The notes: generated from the sequence alone by a model not told the origin. A stretch of DNA of 64,000 bases from Acidovorax delafieldii (GCA_002377855.1 DFQQ01000018.1:215152-279151), one strand, 5' to 3'; shown: positions 44,917 through 54,509, numbered from the stretch's first letter. Numbers and translations are program-made.

Positions 44917-46544
44917 CCCAACAATTTGAACAACGTACCCGCGAACTCATCGACAGCCTGAAAGCCATCTGCGCAGCCTATGGTCTGGGCAACGACGGCA
45001 ATGAATTCAAGATCATCACCCAGGTCTTTCTCTACAAGTTTCTGAACGACAAGTTCGCCTTTGAGGCTAAGAGAATCAAGCCCGCACTGGCCAAAGCTGA
45101 AAGCTGGGAAGCCGCCATTGCCGCCCTGAGCGCCAATGACCTGGACATGCTGCAAATGCAAATGGGCCCCGACACCGCCCGGCTGAAGCCCGAGCATTTC
45201 ATAGCCTACCTGTTTGGCCACCAAAACGCGCCCGATTTTGCCAAACTGTTTGACGACACCTTGCACAACATTGCCGTGACCAACAACGACATCTTTGCCG
45301 TCAAAACCGACGGCGGCACAAAGATCACCTTGTTTGACCGGGTCAGCGAATTCATCACCGATACGTCCAAGCGCGACGCCTTTTGCCGCGCCATCATCAA
45401 CAAGCTGGGCGACTTCAGCTTTGAGCGCATCTTTAGCGAGAAGTACGACTTCTACGCCGCAATATTTGAATACCTCATTAAGGACTACAACAAAGACAGC
45501 GGCGGCAAATACGCCGAGTACTACACCCCGCACGCCGTGGCCAAAATCATGGCAGCCATCCTCGTGCCTGAAGATGTGCGCGGCAAAGTCAGCAACGTGA
45601 GCTGCTACGACCCATCGGCGGGCTCCGGCACGCTGCTGATGAATATCGCCCACGCCATTGGCGAGCAGCGCTGCACCATCTACTCCCAGGACATATCGCT
45701 GAAGTCGGCCAGTTTGCTGCGCCTAAATCTGATCTTGAATAACCTGGTGCATTCCATCCCCAACGTGGTTCAAGGGGATACCATGCGTCACCCCTATCAC
45801 CGGGATGGCAAGGCACTCAAGAAGTTTGACTACATCGTCAGCAATCCACCGTTCAAACTGGATTTCTCGGATCACCGTAACGAGCTAGATTCCAAAGAGC
45901 ACCAAGAACGCTTCTTTGCAGGGGTGCCAAAAATCCCGGCAAAGGAAAAAGAAAAGATGGCGATTTATTTGCTGTTCTTGCAGCACATCATTTATTCGCT
46001 CAAGCCTGGAGGCAAAGCAGCGGTCGTCGTGCCGACTGGCTTCATCACCGCACAGAGCGGCATCGACCGAGGCATTCGCCAGCACTTGGTAGACAACAAA
46101 ATGCTGGCGGGCGTGGTCTCCATGCCCAGCAATATCTTCGCCACCACCGGCACCAACGTCTCCATCCTGTTCATTGACGCAGCCAATATGGCCGATGTGG
46201 TGCTGATTGATGCCTCCAGCCTCGGCACCAAGGTCAAGGACGGCAAGAACCAGAAAACCTTGCTTTCAACGGAGGAAGAAGACCGCATCATCGCCACCTT
46301 CAACCGCAAAGAGCCGGTGGAAGATTTCTCGGTGGTAGTCAGCTATGCCGATATCGCTGCCAAGAATTACAGCCTGAGTGCCGGGCAGTATTTCGACGTG
46401 AAGATCGAATACAGCGACCTGACGCCGGCGCAGTTCGCTGAAAAGATGCAGGGCTTTACTGACAGGCTAGATGCGCTGTTCACCGAATCGGCGGGGCTGG
46501 AACACGAGATCAAGAAGCAGTTGGCGGGGTTGCGGCATGAGTAA
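44910..46544 (+). CDS. hsdM: Type I DNA methyltransferase, M subunit
   Basis: A 544-residue N6-adenine methyltransferase subunit. The N-terminal helical domain includes FKIITQVFLYKFLNDKFAFE. The SAM motif I is DPSAGSGTLLMN (D234-G240) and the catalytic motif IV is N312-P-P-F. GGKYAEYYTPHAVAKIMA is a diagnostic stretch before motif I. I accept the TTG at 44910, which overlaps the hsdR stop, because GGAG lies 7 bases upstream and no ATG or GTG fits the N terminus. It overlaps hsdS by 8 bases. Confidence 0.94.
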   Translation: MVTQQFEQRTRELIDSLKAICAAYGLGNDGNEFKIITQVFLYKFLNDKFAFEAKRIKPALAKAESWEAAIAALSANDLDMLQMQMGPDTARLKPEHFIAYLFGHQNAPDFAKLFDDTLHNIAVTNNDIFAVKTDGGTKITLFDRVSEFITDTSKRDAFCRAIINKLGDFSFERIFSEKYDFYAAIFEYLIKDYNKDSGGKYAEYYTPHAVAKIMAAILVPEDVRGKVSNVSCYDPSAGSGTLLMNIAHAIGEQRCTIYSQDISLKSASLLRLNLILNNLVHSIPNVVQGDTMRHPYHRDGKALKKFDYIVSNPPFKLDFSDHRNELDSKEHQERFFAGVPKIPAKEKEKMAIYLLFLQHIIYSLKPGGKAAVVVPTGFITAQSGIDRGIRQHLVDNKMLAGVVSMPSNIFATTGTNVSILFIDAANMADVVLIDASSLGTKVKDGKNQKTLLSTEEEDRIIATFNRKEPVEDFSVVVSYADIAAKNYSLSAGQYFDVKIEYSDLTPAQFAEKMQGFTDRLDALFTESAGLEHEIKKQLAGLRHE

Positions 46545-47784
46545 ATGGCCGGTCTCATCGCTTCAAGGAAAGTTGCATATCAAACATGGGTATCCATTCA
46601 AGAGTGAGTATTTCTCGGATGACGGCCACTACGTTGTCCTGACTCCGGGAAACTTCCATGAAGCTGGTGGATTCAAAAGACAGGCGGGAAAAGAGAAGTA
46701 CTACCTCGGAGATATTCCTGAGGATTACCTGCACAGCAAAGGTGACTTGATTGTTGCAATGACGGAGCAATCTGCAGGATTGCTGGGTAGTTGTGCCTTT
46801 GTTCCTGAAGAAAACACGTATCTCCACAACCAGCGACTTGGATTGATTTCAACAGACCCAAAGGAGCTCAACAAATCCTTTGTCTATTACTTATTCCAGA
46901 CGAAATCCGTCCGGGAACAAATTCGACTCACATCTACTGGTTCGAAAGTCAAACACACATCTCCCGATCGTCTTTACGCTGTTACTGCTCCGCTTCCAAA
47001 AGTGGATGAGCAAAAGAAAATCGCCGCTGTCCTTTCCGCTCTCGACGCCAAAATCGACTGCAACAACCGCATCAACGCGGAGCTGGAGGCGATGGCCAAG
47101 TCGTTGTACGACTACTGGTTTGTGCAGTTTGACTTTCCCGATGCGAACGGCAAACCCTACAAATCCTCCGGCGGCAAAATGGCCTACAACGCCACGCTGA
47201 AACGGGAGATTCCATTGGGATGGGGAGTATTAAAGCTAAGCGACTTGGTTGATCTGATTAAAGGCAATATTTCGCCTACTGATGTATCTAAAGACACACC
47301 ATACGTCGGACTGGAACATATTGGACGAAGAAAAATTGCACTAACAGGTTGGGCCAGTTCTGATTTAGCGACCAGTGATAAGACCATTTTCAAGAAGAAT
47401 GACATCCTTTTTGGGAAAATACGCCCATATTTCCACAAGGTGACAGTTGCACCTTTCGATGGAATCACATCAACTGACACCATAATTCTCCGACCGAAGA
47501 GAAAAAATTATTCCGGCCTCGCTTTGGAAACAGTTTTTGCTGACGATTTTATTGACGCGGCAACGCAATCATCCACAGGCTCCAAGATGCCCAGAGCTGA
47601 CTGGAATGTTCTAAAAAACTATACGATTCCAGGGCCAACCACAGATTTACTCGATGTTTTCAATGCAGTTTATGAAAACGCAATTAAAAAAATCCAACTG
47701 TCAGGACTTGAAAATAGGAAACTGGCTGAACTCCGCGACTGGCTCCTTCCCCTACTGATGAACGGCCAGGTCACGGTGGCCTGA
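46537..47784 (+). CDS. hsdS: Type I restriction specificity subunit
   Basis: A 415-residue HsdS that picks the split DNA target. Two target-recognition domains (about residues 5-145 and 225-385) alternate with conserved helical regions (KKIAAVLSALDAKIDCNNRI in the middle, LSGLENRKLAELRDWLLPLL at the end). Both recognition segments are clearly AT-rich compared with the conserved parts and with neighbouring genes, a sign of domain exchange. The middle conserved block is followed by YDYWFVQFDFPDANGKPYKS. The target sequence cannot be read from this. Confidence 0.93.
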   Translation: MSKWPVSSLQGKLHIKHGYPFKSEYFSDDGHYVVLTPGNFHEAGGFKRQAGKEKYYLGDIPEDYLHSKGDLIVAMTEQSAGLLGSCAFVPEENTYLHNQRLGLISTDPKELNKSFVYYLFQTKSVREQIRLTSTGSKVKHTSPDRLYAVTAPLPKVDEQKKIAAVLSALDAKIDCNNRINAELEAMAKSLYDYWFVQFDFPDANGKPYKSSGGKMAYNATLKREIPLGWGVLKLSDLVDLIKGNISPTDVSKDTPYVGLEHIGRRKIALTGWASSDLATSDKTIFKKNDILFGKIRPYFHKVTVAPFDGITSTDTIILRPKRKNYSGLALETVFADDFIDAATQSSTGSKMPRADWNVLKNYTIPGPTTDLLDVFNAVYENAIKKIQLSGLENRKLAELRDWLLPLLMNGQVTVA

Positions 47785-47797
47785 AGGACAACGCACC

Positions 47798-48835
47798 ATG
47801 AGCGATCAGCCCATTTCTCTTGTGCCCACGCCCGAAGGCTACGCCGACTGGCTGCTTGACCTGAAAACCCGCATCCACACGGCTCAACAGCGCGCGGCGC
47901 TGGCGGTCAACCGCGAGTTGGTGTTGCTCTACTGGCAGATCGGGCGCGACATTCTGGCGCGGCAGGCCAGCCAGGGCTGGGGAGCGAAGGTGATTGAACG
48001 GCTGGCGCATGATCTGCGCACGGCGTTCCCCGAGATGAAGGGGTTTTCGCCGCGCAACCTCAAGTACATGCGCGCTTTTGCTGAGGCGTGGCCGGATGAT
48101 GAATTTGTGCAAGCGGTGCTTGCACAATTGCCCTGGTACCACCAGTTGGCGCTGCTGGACAAGCTCTCCACCCCCGAGGCCCGCCGCTGGTATGCGGCCC
48201 AAGCCATCCAGCACAACTGGTCACGCAATGTGTTGGTGATGCAGATCGAAACCCGCTTGCTGGAGCGCAGTGGCTCTGCCGTCACCAACTTCGAAGCGAG
48301 TTTGCCCAAGCCTCAGTCCGATTTGGCCCGCGAATCGCTGAAAGACCCTTACCGTTTCGACTTTCTGGGCTTGACCGACGAGGCGCAAGAGCGCGAGGTC
48401 GAACACGCCTTGGTAAAGCACGTGACCGAGTTCCTGCTAGAGCTGGGCGCAGGCTTTGCGTTCGTGGGTCGGCAGGTGATGCTGAATGTAGGCGGCGATG
48501 AGTTTTTCATCGACCTGCTGTTCTACCACCTCAAACTGCGCTGCTATGTGGTGATCGAACTCAAGGGCGGCAAATTCAAGCCTGAGCATCTGGGGCAACT
48601 GGGCTTCTACCTGACAGCGGTAGACATGCAGGTCAAGGCCGAGCAGGACAACCCGACCATTGGCCTGCTGCTGTGCAAGACCAAAAACAAGGTGGTGGCC
48701 GAATACGCGCTGCGTGACACGGCCCAGCCTATGGGGGTGGCGGAATACCAGCTCATCGAATCCCTGCCCGCGGCGCTGCAAACCAGCTTGCCCAGCATCG
48801 AGCAGATTGAAAGCGAGCTGGGTGGCGTGGAATAG
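47798..48835 (+). CDS. DUF1016 (YhcG family) PD-(D/E)xK nuclease
   Basis: A 345-residue DUF1016 protein. The N-terminal half is the DUF1016_N domain (RELVLLYWQIGRDILARQAS, then FSPRNLKYMRAFAEAWPD). The C-terminal half is a PD-(D/E)xK nuclease fold with D239 (FFIDLLFYH) and E254-L-K256 (YVVIELKGGKF), and a late Gln/Tyr motif GQLGFYLTAVD. Such genes are often found in type I R-M islands. Their exact job is unknown; a defence nuclease is likely. The gene starts 13 bases after hsdS with GAAGGA upstream, so it belongs to the operon. Confidence 0.88.
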   Translation: MSDQPISLVPTPEGYADWLLDLKTRIHTAQQRAALAVNRELVLLYWQIGRDILARQASQGWGAKVIERLAHDLRTAFPEMKGFSPRNLKYMRAFAEAWPDDEFVQAVLAQLPWYHQLALLDKLSTPEARRWYAAQAIQHNWSRNVLVMQIETRLLERSGSAVTNFEASLPKPQSDLARESLKDPYRFDFLGLTDEAQEREVEHALVKHVTEFLLELGAGFAFVGRQVMLNVGGDEFFIDLLFYHLKLRCYVVIELKGGKFKPEHLGQLGFYLTAVDMQVKAEQDNPTIGLLLCKTKNKVVAEYALRDTAQPMGVAEYQLIESLPAALQTSLPSIEQIESELGGVE

Positions 48836-48864
48836 GTTGGTATCCACCTGCAGCCACTCACTCC

Positions 48865-48905
48865 TAAAAACATAGCTGCCTGCGCTTGATGGATAAGCGC
48901 TAGCG
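48865..48905 (-). repeat. Dispersed palindromic repeat, copy 6
   Basis: Reads AAAAACATAGCTGCCTGCGC then TTGATGGATAAGCGCTAGCG on the plus strand. It lies between the restriction island and the convergent purT, and so marks the right edge of the island. Confidence 0.65.
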
Positions 48906-48930
48906 GCCCGTTTCACTCAAATGCTCAACA

Positions 48931-50193
48931 TCAGGCCTGGCGGGGCTTGACCTTGCCAGCCGCCAGCTTGGCGTTGCTGCGCGCCGTCTCCACATCGGCC
49001 GCGCGCGCCAGGGCCACGCCCATGCGGCGCTTGGCAAAGCTCTCTGGCTTGCCGAACAGGCGCAGGTCGGTGCCGGGCACGCGCAGAGCTTCGTCCACGC
49101 CGTCAAACACAATGCCTTGGGCTTCCATACCGCCATAGATCACAGCGCTGGCGCCGGGGTTGCGCAGGCTGGTGTCCACCGGCAGGCCCAGGATGGCGCG
49201 GGCGTGCAGCTCGAACTCGCTCTGGTGCTGGGTGCACAGGGTGACGAGGCCCGTATCGTGCGGGCGGGGGCTGACTTCGCTGAACCACACGTCTTGCCCC
49301 TTCACGAACAGTTCCACGCCGAACAGCCCCTGGCCGCCCAGGTTGTCGGTCACGGCCTTGGCGATCTGGCGCGACTTTTCAAGCGCAGCGGGGTGCATGG
49401 GGTGGGGCTGCCAGCTTTCCACATAGTCGCCACTGACCTGCACATGGCCGATGGGGTCGCAAAAGCTGGTGACGATCTGGCCGTCGGCACCTGAATTCGG
49501 AGATGTGTCGCCTGCGGCGCCTGAATTCGGAGATGCGTCGCCTGCGGCGCCGCGTGAGCGCACCGTGAGCAGGGTGATCTCATAGTCAAAGTCGATGAAG
49601 CCTTCGACGATGACGCGGCCGTGGCTCACGCGGCCGCCGGCCATGGCGTAGTCCCATGCTTTTTGCACGTCGGCCGGGCCGTCGATCTTGCTCTGGCCCT
49701 TGCCGGAACTGCTCATCACGGGCTTGACGATGCAGGGGTAGCCGATCCCGGCATCAATGGCGGCTTGCAGTTCCTGCAGTGAATTGCAGAAACGGTACGG
49801 GCTGGTGGGCAGGCCCAACGTCTCGGCAGCCAGCACGCGAATGCCTTCGCGGTCCATGGTCAAGCGCGCGGCGCGGGCGGTGGGGATCACGCGCACCACA
49901 CCGGCAGCTTCCAGCTCTTCGAGCATGGGCGTGGCGATGGCTTCGATCTCGGGCACCACCAGGTGGGGCCGTTCGGCCTCGATCAGGGCCCTGAGTTGCG
50001 CCGGGTCGCTCATGGTGATGGTGCGCGCGTGGTGCGCCACCTGCTGGCCGGGGGCGTTGTCGTAGCGGTCCACGGCGATGGTCTCCACGCCCAGGCGCTG
50101 CAGGGCGATCAGCACTTCCTTGCCCAGTTCGCCAGATCCCAGGAGCATGACTTTGGTGGCGTGGGGGGTCAGGGGCGTTCCGAGGGTGGTCAT
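48931..50193 (-). CDS. purT: Formate-dependent phosphoribosylglycinamide formyltransferase
   Basis: A 420-residue ATP-grasp enzyme that makes formyl-GAR from formate, ATP and GAR in purine synthesis. Motifs: [20 protein letters not shown] at the N terminus, [29 protein letters not shown], and [19 protein letters not shown]. It is about 25 residues longer than usual. The extra part is a Gly/Ala/Ser/Asn-rich loop at about 214-238, coded by a 30-base tandem repeat. The rest is intact, so the enzyme is probably active. The ATG at 50193 is the family start. It is divergent from the ABC permease. Confidence 0.94.
   Translation of the reverse strand: MTTLGTPLTPHATKVMLLGSGELGKEVLIALQRLGVETIAVDRYDNAPGQQVAHHARTITMSDPAQLRALIEAERPHLVVPEIEAIATPMLEELEAAGVVRVIPTARAARLTMDREGIRVLAAETLGLPTSPYRFCNSLQELQAAIDAGIGYPCIVKPVMSSSGKGQSKIDGPADVQKAWDYAMAGGRVSHGRVIVEGFIDFDYEITLLTVRSRGAAGDASPNSGAAGDTSPNSGADGQIVTSFCDPIGHVQVSGDYVESWQPHPMHPAALEKSRQIAKAVTDNLGGQGLFGVELFVKGQDVWFSEVSPRPHDTGLVTLCTQHQSEFELHARAILGLPVDTSLRNPGASAVIYGGMEAQGIVFDGVDEALRVPGTDLRLFGKPESFAKRRMGVALARAADVETARSNAKLAAGKVKPRQA
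49486..49545 (-). repeat. 30-base tandem repeat (two copies) inside purT
   Basis: Two 30-base units, 49486-49515 and 49516-49545, differ at two bases. Each contains CTGAATTCGGAGATG then TCGCCTGC. The protein unit is GAAGDxSPNS, twice, in a loop between a beta strand and FCDPIGH. The length is a multiple of three, so the frame is kept. Confidence 0.85.
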
Positions 50194-50286
50194 GGGCGGG
50201 CTTTCCGGGAAAGAGGACGGAAGGAGTACAAATCGGCCGGAATTGTGCCTGCAGCGCGAAAACCGCGTGCACCGCACAATAGGCCC

Positions 50287-51162
50287 ATGCCCAGTACCCC
50301 GACCACCCACACCGCTCTTCCCACACCCAGCGCTGCGGGGCCACGTCCGCCCGCCCCTGCCTCCGTCTGGCGCCCACCGGCGCTGTCGGCCCGCTGGTGG
50401 CCCGTTTTTTTGCGCAATCTGCTGGTGTGGCGCAAGCTGGCCATCCCCAGCCTGGTGGGCAATATTGCCGAGCCGCTGATGTGGCTGGTGGCCTTTGGCT
50501 ACGGCATGGGTGCGCTGGTGGGGCAGGTGAGCGTGGGGGGCGCGGGCGATGCCACCAAGGTGCCCTACATCCTGTTCCTGGCTAGCGGTTCCATCTGCAT
50601 GAGTGCGATGAACGCGGCCAGCTTTGAGGCGCTGTACTCGGCCTTCTCACGCATGCATGTGCAAAAGACGTGGGACGGCATCATGAATGCGCCCGTCACG
50701 CTCGACGATGTGGTGCTGGCCGAGATGCTGTGGGCAGCGTTCAAGGCACTGTTCACCGTCACAGCCATCTTGGGTGTGATGCTGGCCCTGGGCATCAGCC
50801 ACAGCCCCAAGCTGCTGGTGGCGTGGCCCGTGCTGCTGGGCGTGGGGATCATGTTTTCCAGCATCGCGCTCATCTTCAACGCGCTGGCCAAAGGGTACGA
50901 CTTCTTCACGTATTACTTCACCCTGGTGCTCACCCCCATGATGTTCTTGTCGGGCGTGTTCTTCCCGCGCGAGCAATTGCCCCCGGTGGTGCGCGCCATC
51001 TCTGATTGGTTGCCGTTGACCAACGCGGTTGAGCTGGTGCGCCCGCTGTTCATGGACCAGTGGCCCGCGCACCCGCTGCGCCATGGCCTGGTGCTGGCGG
51101 GGACCACGGCGCTGGCCTTCTGGCTGGCGCTGGCGCTGACGCGGCGCAGGTTCCGGGGTTAG
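50287..51162 (+). CDS. ABC-2 type transporter permease, NodJ family
   Basis: A 291-residue membrane protein with six helices after a Pro/Thr-rich N terminus of about 35 residues. Motifs of the NodJ/DrrB group: [58 protein letters not shown] and [20 protein letters not shown]. Its ATPase is most likely the NodI-like gene at 40681-41616 on the same strand. The start ATG at 50287 has no strong ribosome site; the control region shared with purT is 93 bases. Its stop overlaps the convergent next gene by 4 bases. Confidence 0.88.
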   Translation: MPSTPTTHTALPTPSAAGPRPPAPASVWRPPALSARWWPVFLRNLLVWRKLAIPSLVGNIAEPLMWLVAFGYGMGALVGQVSVGGAGDATKVPYILFLASGSICMSAMNAASFEALYSAFSRMHVQKTWDGIMNAPVTLDDVVLAEMLWAAFKALFTVTAILGVMLALGISHSPKLLVAWPVLLGVGIMFSSIALIFNALAKGYDFFTYYFTLVLTPMMFLSGVFFPREQLPPVVRAISDWLPLTNAVELVRPLFMDQWPAHPLRHGLVLAGTTALAFWLALALTRRRFRG

Positions 51163-51542
51163 CCGGGGCGATCCAGCCGCTGCAGGGCCTGCACGTCCAG
51201 CCCGTCAGCGCCCGGCGCCCAGCCCCTGGCCTGCAGGCGTTCTTCGGCGTAGCACACCAGTTGCAGGGCCAACGGGGCGCCCAGTTCATCGCAGTACTGG
51301 GTGATGACCCGGTATCGCAGCACCAGAAGGGCGCGCAGTTCACCGCGCATGCGGTTTTGCCGGGCACTTTGCTGCGGGGCATCTGGCTGCTGGTGCAGCC
51401 ACAGCTGCAGTTGCCCGCGCTGCTCCAGGCGGGCCCCTACCAGGTGGGCCAGCGCGGCGATGCGTTCGTCGAGTTTTTCCAGCCTGCCTTCCAGGCGCAG
51501 TGCGTATTGGGTAAGGGCCTGCTGTGCGGCTTCGGTTTGCAT
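51159..51542 (-). CDS. Hypothetical coiled-coil protein
   Basis: A 127-residue protein I do not recognise. Residues about 1-35 form a helical, coiled-coil-prone stretch (QTEAAQQALTQYALRLEGRL, then EKLDERIAALAHLVG). The rest is helical and rich in Gln, Leu and Arg, with LVLRYRVITQYCDELGAPLA near the middle. There is no signal peptide or membrane segment. I chose the ATG at 51542; the longer frame upstream has poor composition. It is tail-to-tail with the ABC permease. Confidence 0.6.
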   Translation of the reverse strand: MQTEAAQQALTQYALRLEGRLEKLDERIAALAHLVGARLEQRGQLQLWLHQQPDAPQQSARQNRMRGELRALLVLRYRVITQYCDELGAPLALQLVCYAEERLQARGWAPGADGLDVQALQRLDRPG

Positions 51543-51675
51543 GGTTCTCCAGGGCCGGCGGTGCGGCGGCGTCTTTTGCCTGCGGCAAAAATACGGGTAA
51601 ACCCGAATACGCCATTCTGGGGGCCGCCAGCCGGTGTTCCGCCCACAAGGGGCGCAGAACCTGACGCAGATCAAT

Positions 51676-53271
51676 CTACGCTGGGGCGCGTGCACGCAGC
51701 AGGTCCACCGCCTTCTCAGCAATCATCACGGTGGGGGCATTGGTGTTGCCGCTGACGATGCGCGGCATGACGGACGCGTCCACCACCCGCAGCCCTTGCA
51801 CGCCGTGCACGCGCAACTGCGCATCCACGACATCGGTGGGCCCGGGCCCCATACGGCACGTGCCCACGGGGTGGTAGATGGTGTCGGCGTGGTTGCGGAT
51901 GAACTCGGCAATCTCTTCGTCCGTGTGCGCAGCGGCAGACATTGGCAGTTCTTTGGCGCCCAGTTCTGTAAGTGCGGGCTGCGAAAGGATGCCGCGCATG
52001 CGCCGCACCCCTTGCACCATGCGTCGCAGATCGTCTTCATCGGCCAGAAAGTTCGGGTCGACCAGCGGTAGGGCCATGGCGTCCCTGCTGGCGAGGCTCA
52101 CACGTCCGCGGCTGCGCGGCTGCAGCAGGCATACGTGCGATGAGTAGCCGTGCCCCAAAGCGGTTTTGCGGCCGTGGTCCACCAGCTTGCCGATCACAAA
52201 GTGCAACTGCAGGTCGGGGGCCTGCTCGGCCGAACTGCTGCGGATGAAACCGCCGGCCTCGGCAAAGTTGGTGGTAAGCATGCCGCTGCGGTCCTTGCGC
52301 CAGTGCGCTATGCCGCGGGTGATGCGGGCCATGCTCTGCACCGACAGGCCGAACAGGTCCTTGAGGTGCGGCGCGTCGTACAGCAGCACGACATCGGGAT
52401 GATCGTGCAGGTGCTCCCCAACGCCGGGCAGGTCGTGCACCACGGCAATGCCCTGCCGCTGCAACTGCGCGCCCGCACCAATGCCCGAGAGCATGAGCAA
52501 CTGGGGCGACAGCAGCGCCCCCGCGCTGAGCAGCACCTCGCGCGCGGCACGCACCTGGTGCACCTGGCCGCCCTGGCGGTATTCGACCCCGACGGCACGC
52601 CGCCCGTCCAGCAGCACGCGCGTGGCATGTGCGCCCGTGATCACCTGCAGGTTGGCCCGCGCCAGGTGGGGCGTGAGATAAGCCTTGGCGGTGCTGTGGC
52701 GCTCACCGTTCTTGTGGGTGACCTGGTACACACCCACGCCTTCCTGCTCAGGCCCATTGAAATCGGTGTTGTGCGGGTACCCGGCCTGCACCCCGGCTTG
52801 CACGAAGCTCTGGCTGATGCGATGCGGCGCCCGCAGGTCGGCCACGTTGAGAGGCCCGCCCTGCCCGTGCAAGGGGCTGGTGATGCGTTCGTTGTGCTCG
52901 GCACGCACAAAGTAGGGCAGCACATCGGCCCAGGCCCAGCCGGGGTTGCCCTGGGCCGCCCAGTGGTCGTAGTCGGCCGGCTGCCCCCGCACGTACACCA
53001 TGGCATTGACCGAGCTGCACCCGCCCAGCACCTTGCCCCTGGGCTGGTACCCGCGCCGGCCGTTGAGCCCCCGCTGCGGCACCGTGCTCTGGTGCCAGCT
53101 GTTCAGCTCCAGCCGGGCCATGGCCGCCAGCCCTGCGGGGCAATGGATGAGCACGTTCTTGTCTGCGCCCCCTGCCTCCAGCAGGCACACCCGCATGGCG
53201 GGGTCTTCCGTCAGGCGCCCCGCCAGCACGGCCCCGGCCGAGCCTCCTCCCACCACGATGTAGTCAAACAT
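51676..53271 (-). CDS. GMC family FAD oxidoreductase (choline dehydrogenase-like)
   Basis: A 531-residue flavoprotein of the glucose-methanol-choline family. The FAD loop is DYIVVGGGSAGAVLAGRL at the N terminus. The two GMC signatures are GKVLGGCSSVNAMVYVRG and SAGALLSPQLLMLSGIG. The catalytic His region is IYHPVGTCRMGPG, with the second residue Asn in VSGNTNAPTVMIAEKA. It oxidises an alcohol; the natural substrate could be choline, a fatty or aromatic alcohol, or a glycol ether. There is no betaine aldehyde dehydrogenase nearby. It is divergent from the 3-hydroxybutyryl-CoA dehydrogenase. Confidence 0.9.
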   Translation of the reverse strand: MFDYIVVGGGSAGAVLAGRLTEDPAMRVCLLEAGGADKNVLIHCPAGLAAMARLELNSWHQSTVPQRGLNGRRGYQPRGKVLGGCSSVNAMVYVRGQPADYDHWAAQGNPGWAWADVLPYFVRAEHNERITSPLHGQGGPLNVADLRAPHRISQSFVQAGVQAGYPHNTDFNGPEQEGVGVYQVTHKNGERHSTAKAYLTPHLARANLQVITGAHATRVLLDGRRAVGVEYRQGGQVHQVRAAREVLLSAGALLSPQLLMLSGIGAGAQLQRQGIAVVHDLPGVGEHLHDHPDVVLLYDAPHLKDLFGLSVQSMARITRGIAHWRKDRSGMLTTNFAEAGGFIRSSSAEQAPDLQLHFVIGKLVDHGRKTALGHGYSSHVCLLQPRSRGRVSLASRDAMALPLVDPNFLADEDDLRRMVQGVRRMRGILSQPALTELGAKELPMSAAAHTDEEIAEFIRNHADTIYHPVGTCRMGPGPTDVVDAQLRVHGVQGLRVVDASVMPRIVSGNTNAPTVMIAEKAVDLLRARAPA

Positions 53272-53426
53272 GCTCTGTATTCCCCCCGGCCGTACACGGC
53301 GACCTTCTCCACGATAACCGAACGCCCGTGCTTTTTACTCAGGAACTTTCCCGAGGGTGGGGCGGAGAACGCCGGTGCGTCCCTTACCATGCAGGCGTCT
53401 GTTTCACTTGGAAGAAAGCTCTCTTT

Positions 53427-54275
53427 ATGACGATTCAAACGGTTGGCATCATCGGCGCGGGCACCATGGGCAACGGCATTGCGCAGGCCTGTGCGGTGTC
53501 GGGCATCAACGTGGTGATGGTGGATATTTCGGACGCGGCCGTGCAAAAGGGCCTGGCCACGGTGGCGGGCAGCCTGGACCGCCTGATCAAGAAGGAAAAG
53601 ATCACCGCTGCCGACAAGGATGCAGCCCTCGCCCGCATCAAGACATCGACCAGCTACGACGACCTGAAGACCGCGCAACTGGTCATCGAGGCCGCCACCG
53701 AGAACTACGAGCTCAAGCTCAAGATCTTGAAGCAGGTCGATGCACTGGTGGCACCAGAAGTGATCGTTGCGTCGAACACATCGTCCATCTCCATCACCAA
53801 GCTGGCTGCCGCCACCAGCCGCGCCGACCGTTTCATCGGCATGCACTTTTTCAACCCCGTGCCCATGATGGCGCTGGTGGAGATCATCCGCGGGCTGCAG
53901 ACCAGCGACGCCACGCACGACGCCGTGAAGGCCCTGGCCGAAGCGCTGGGCAAGAGCCCCATCACCGTGAAGAACGCGCCGGGCTTTGTGGTCAACCGCA
54001 TTCTGGTGCCCATGATCAACGAGGCGTTCTTTGTGCTGGCCGAAGGCCTGGCCACGCCCGAGGACATCGACGCCGGCATGAAGCTCGGCTGCAACCAGCC
54101 GATTGGCCCGCTGGCGCTGGCCGACATGATTGGCCTGGACGTGTGCCTGGCCGTGATGGAGGTGTATCTGACCGAGTTTGGCGACAGCAAGTACCGCCCC
54201 TGCCCCCTGCTCAAGGAAATGGTGGCTGCTGGCCGCCTGGGCCGCAAGACGGGCCAGGGCGTTTACACGTACTGA
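53427..54275 (+). CDS. 3-hydroxybutyryl-CoA dehydrogenase
   Basis: A 282-residue 3-hydroxyacyl-CoA dehydrogenase of the short, single-function type (Hbd/PaaH). The NAD loop is VGIIGAGTMGNGIAQACAVSG. The catalytic part has SNTSSISITKLAAATSRADR, then IGMHFFNPVPMMALVEIIRG with the active His and Glu. The C-terminal domain has GFVVNRILVPMINEAFFVL and ends GRKTGQGVYTY. It interconverts acetoacetyl-CoA and 3-hydroxybutyryl-CoA in fatty acid or PHB metabolism. The ATG at 53427 is the family start. A strong terminator follows. Confidence 0.95.
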   Translation: MTIQTVGIIGAGTMGNGIAQACAVSGINVVMVDISDAAVQKGLATVAGSLDRLIKKEKITAADKDAALARIKTSTSYDDLKTAQLVIEAATENYELKLKILKQVDALVAPEVIVASNTSSISITKLAAATSRADRFIGMHFFNPVPMMALVEIIRGLQTSDATHDAVKALAEALGKSPITVKNAPGFVVNRILVPMINEAFFVLAEGLATPEDIDAGMKLGCNQPIGPLALADMIGLDVCLAVMEVYLTEFGDSKYRPCPLLKEMVAAGRLGRKTGQGVYTY

Positions 54276-54330
54276 ACGGCGCTCTCTCGCGCTTTTTCTC
54301 ACGCGCAGCGCCCCCACGCTGCGCCCCTCG

Positions 54331-54354
54331 GCGGCCTGCGGGCCGCTTTTTTTT
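54331..54354 (+). terminator. Rho-independent terminator after the hydroxybutyryl-CoA dehydrogenase
   Basis: A stem GCGGCC/GGCCGC with a TGCG loop is followed at once by eight T. This is the clearest intrinsic terminator in the window. Confidence 0.85.
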
Positions 54355-54390
54355 GGGTGTTGCATTCATGCAGGGCCGTGGATTCTTCAA

Positions 54391-54446
54391 GCAAAAACAG
54401 CACGTAGCGCTTTACCAAAAAGCGCCATTAGCTACGTTTTTCATAG
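54391..54446 (+). repeat. Dispersed palindromic repeat, copy 7
   Basis: Reads GCAAAAACAGCACGTAGCGC then TTTACCAAAAAGCGCCATTA and GCTACGTTTTTCATAG. It is a more symmetrical form, with outer arms ACGTAGC/GCTACGT and an AGCGCTTT/AAAGCGC core. It fills part of the 273-base gap before ohrR, together with the terminator and the operator. Confidence 0.65.
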
Positions 54447-54509
54447 CATTTGCCACCAGCCTCAGACACGGCGGCAATCCCATGTCGGCAATACAGGCAT
54501 TACCCATTT

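Noticed and set aside
48931..50193. purT as part of the restriction island
   Set aside because: Its base composition and codon use match the core genome, it runs against the hsd genes, and it is a housekeeping enzyme; the repeat copy at 48865 separates them.
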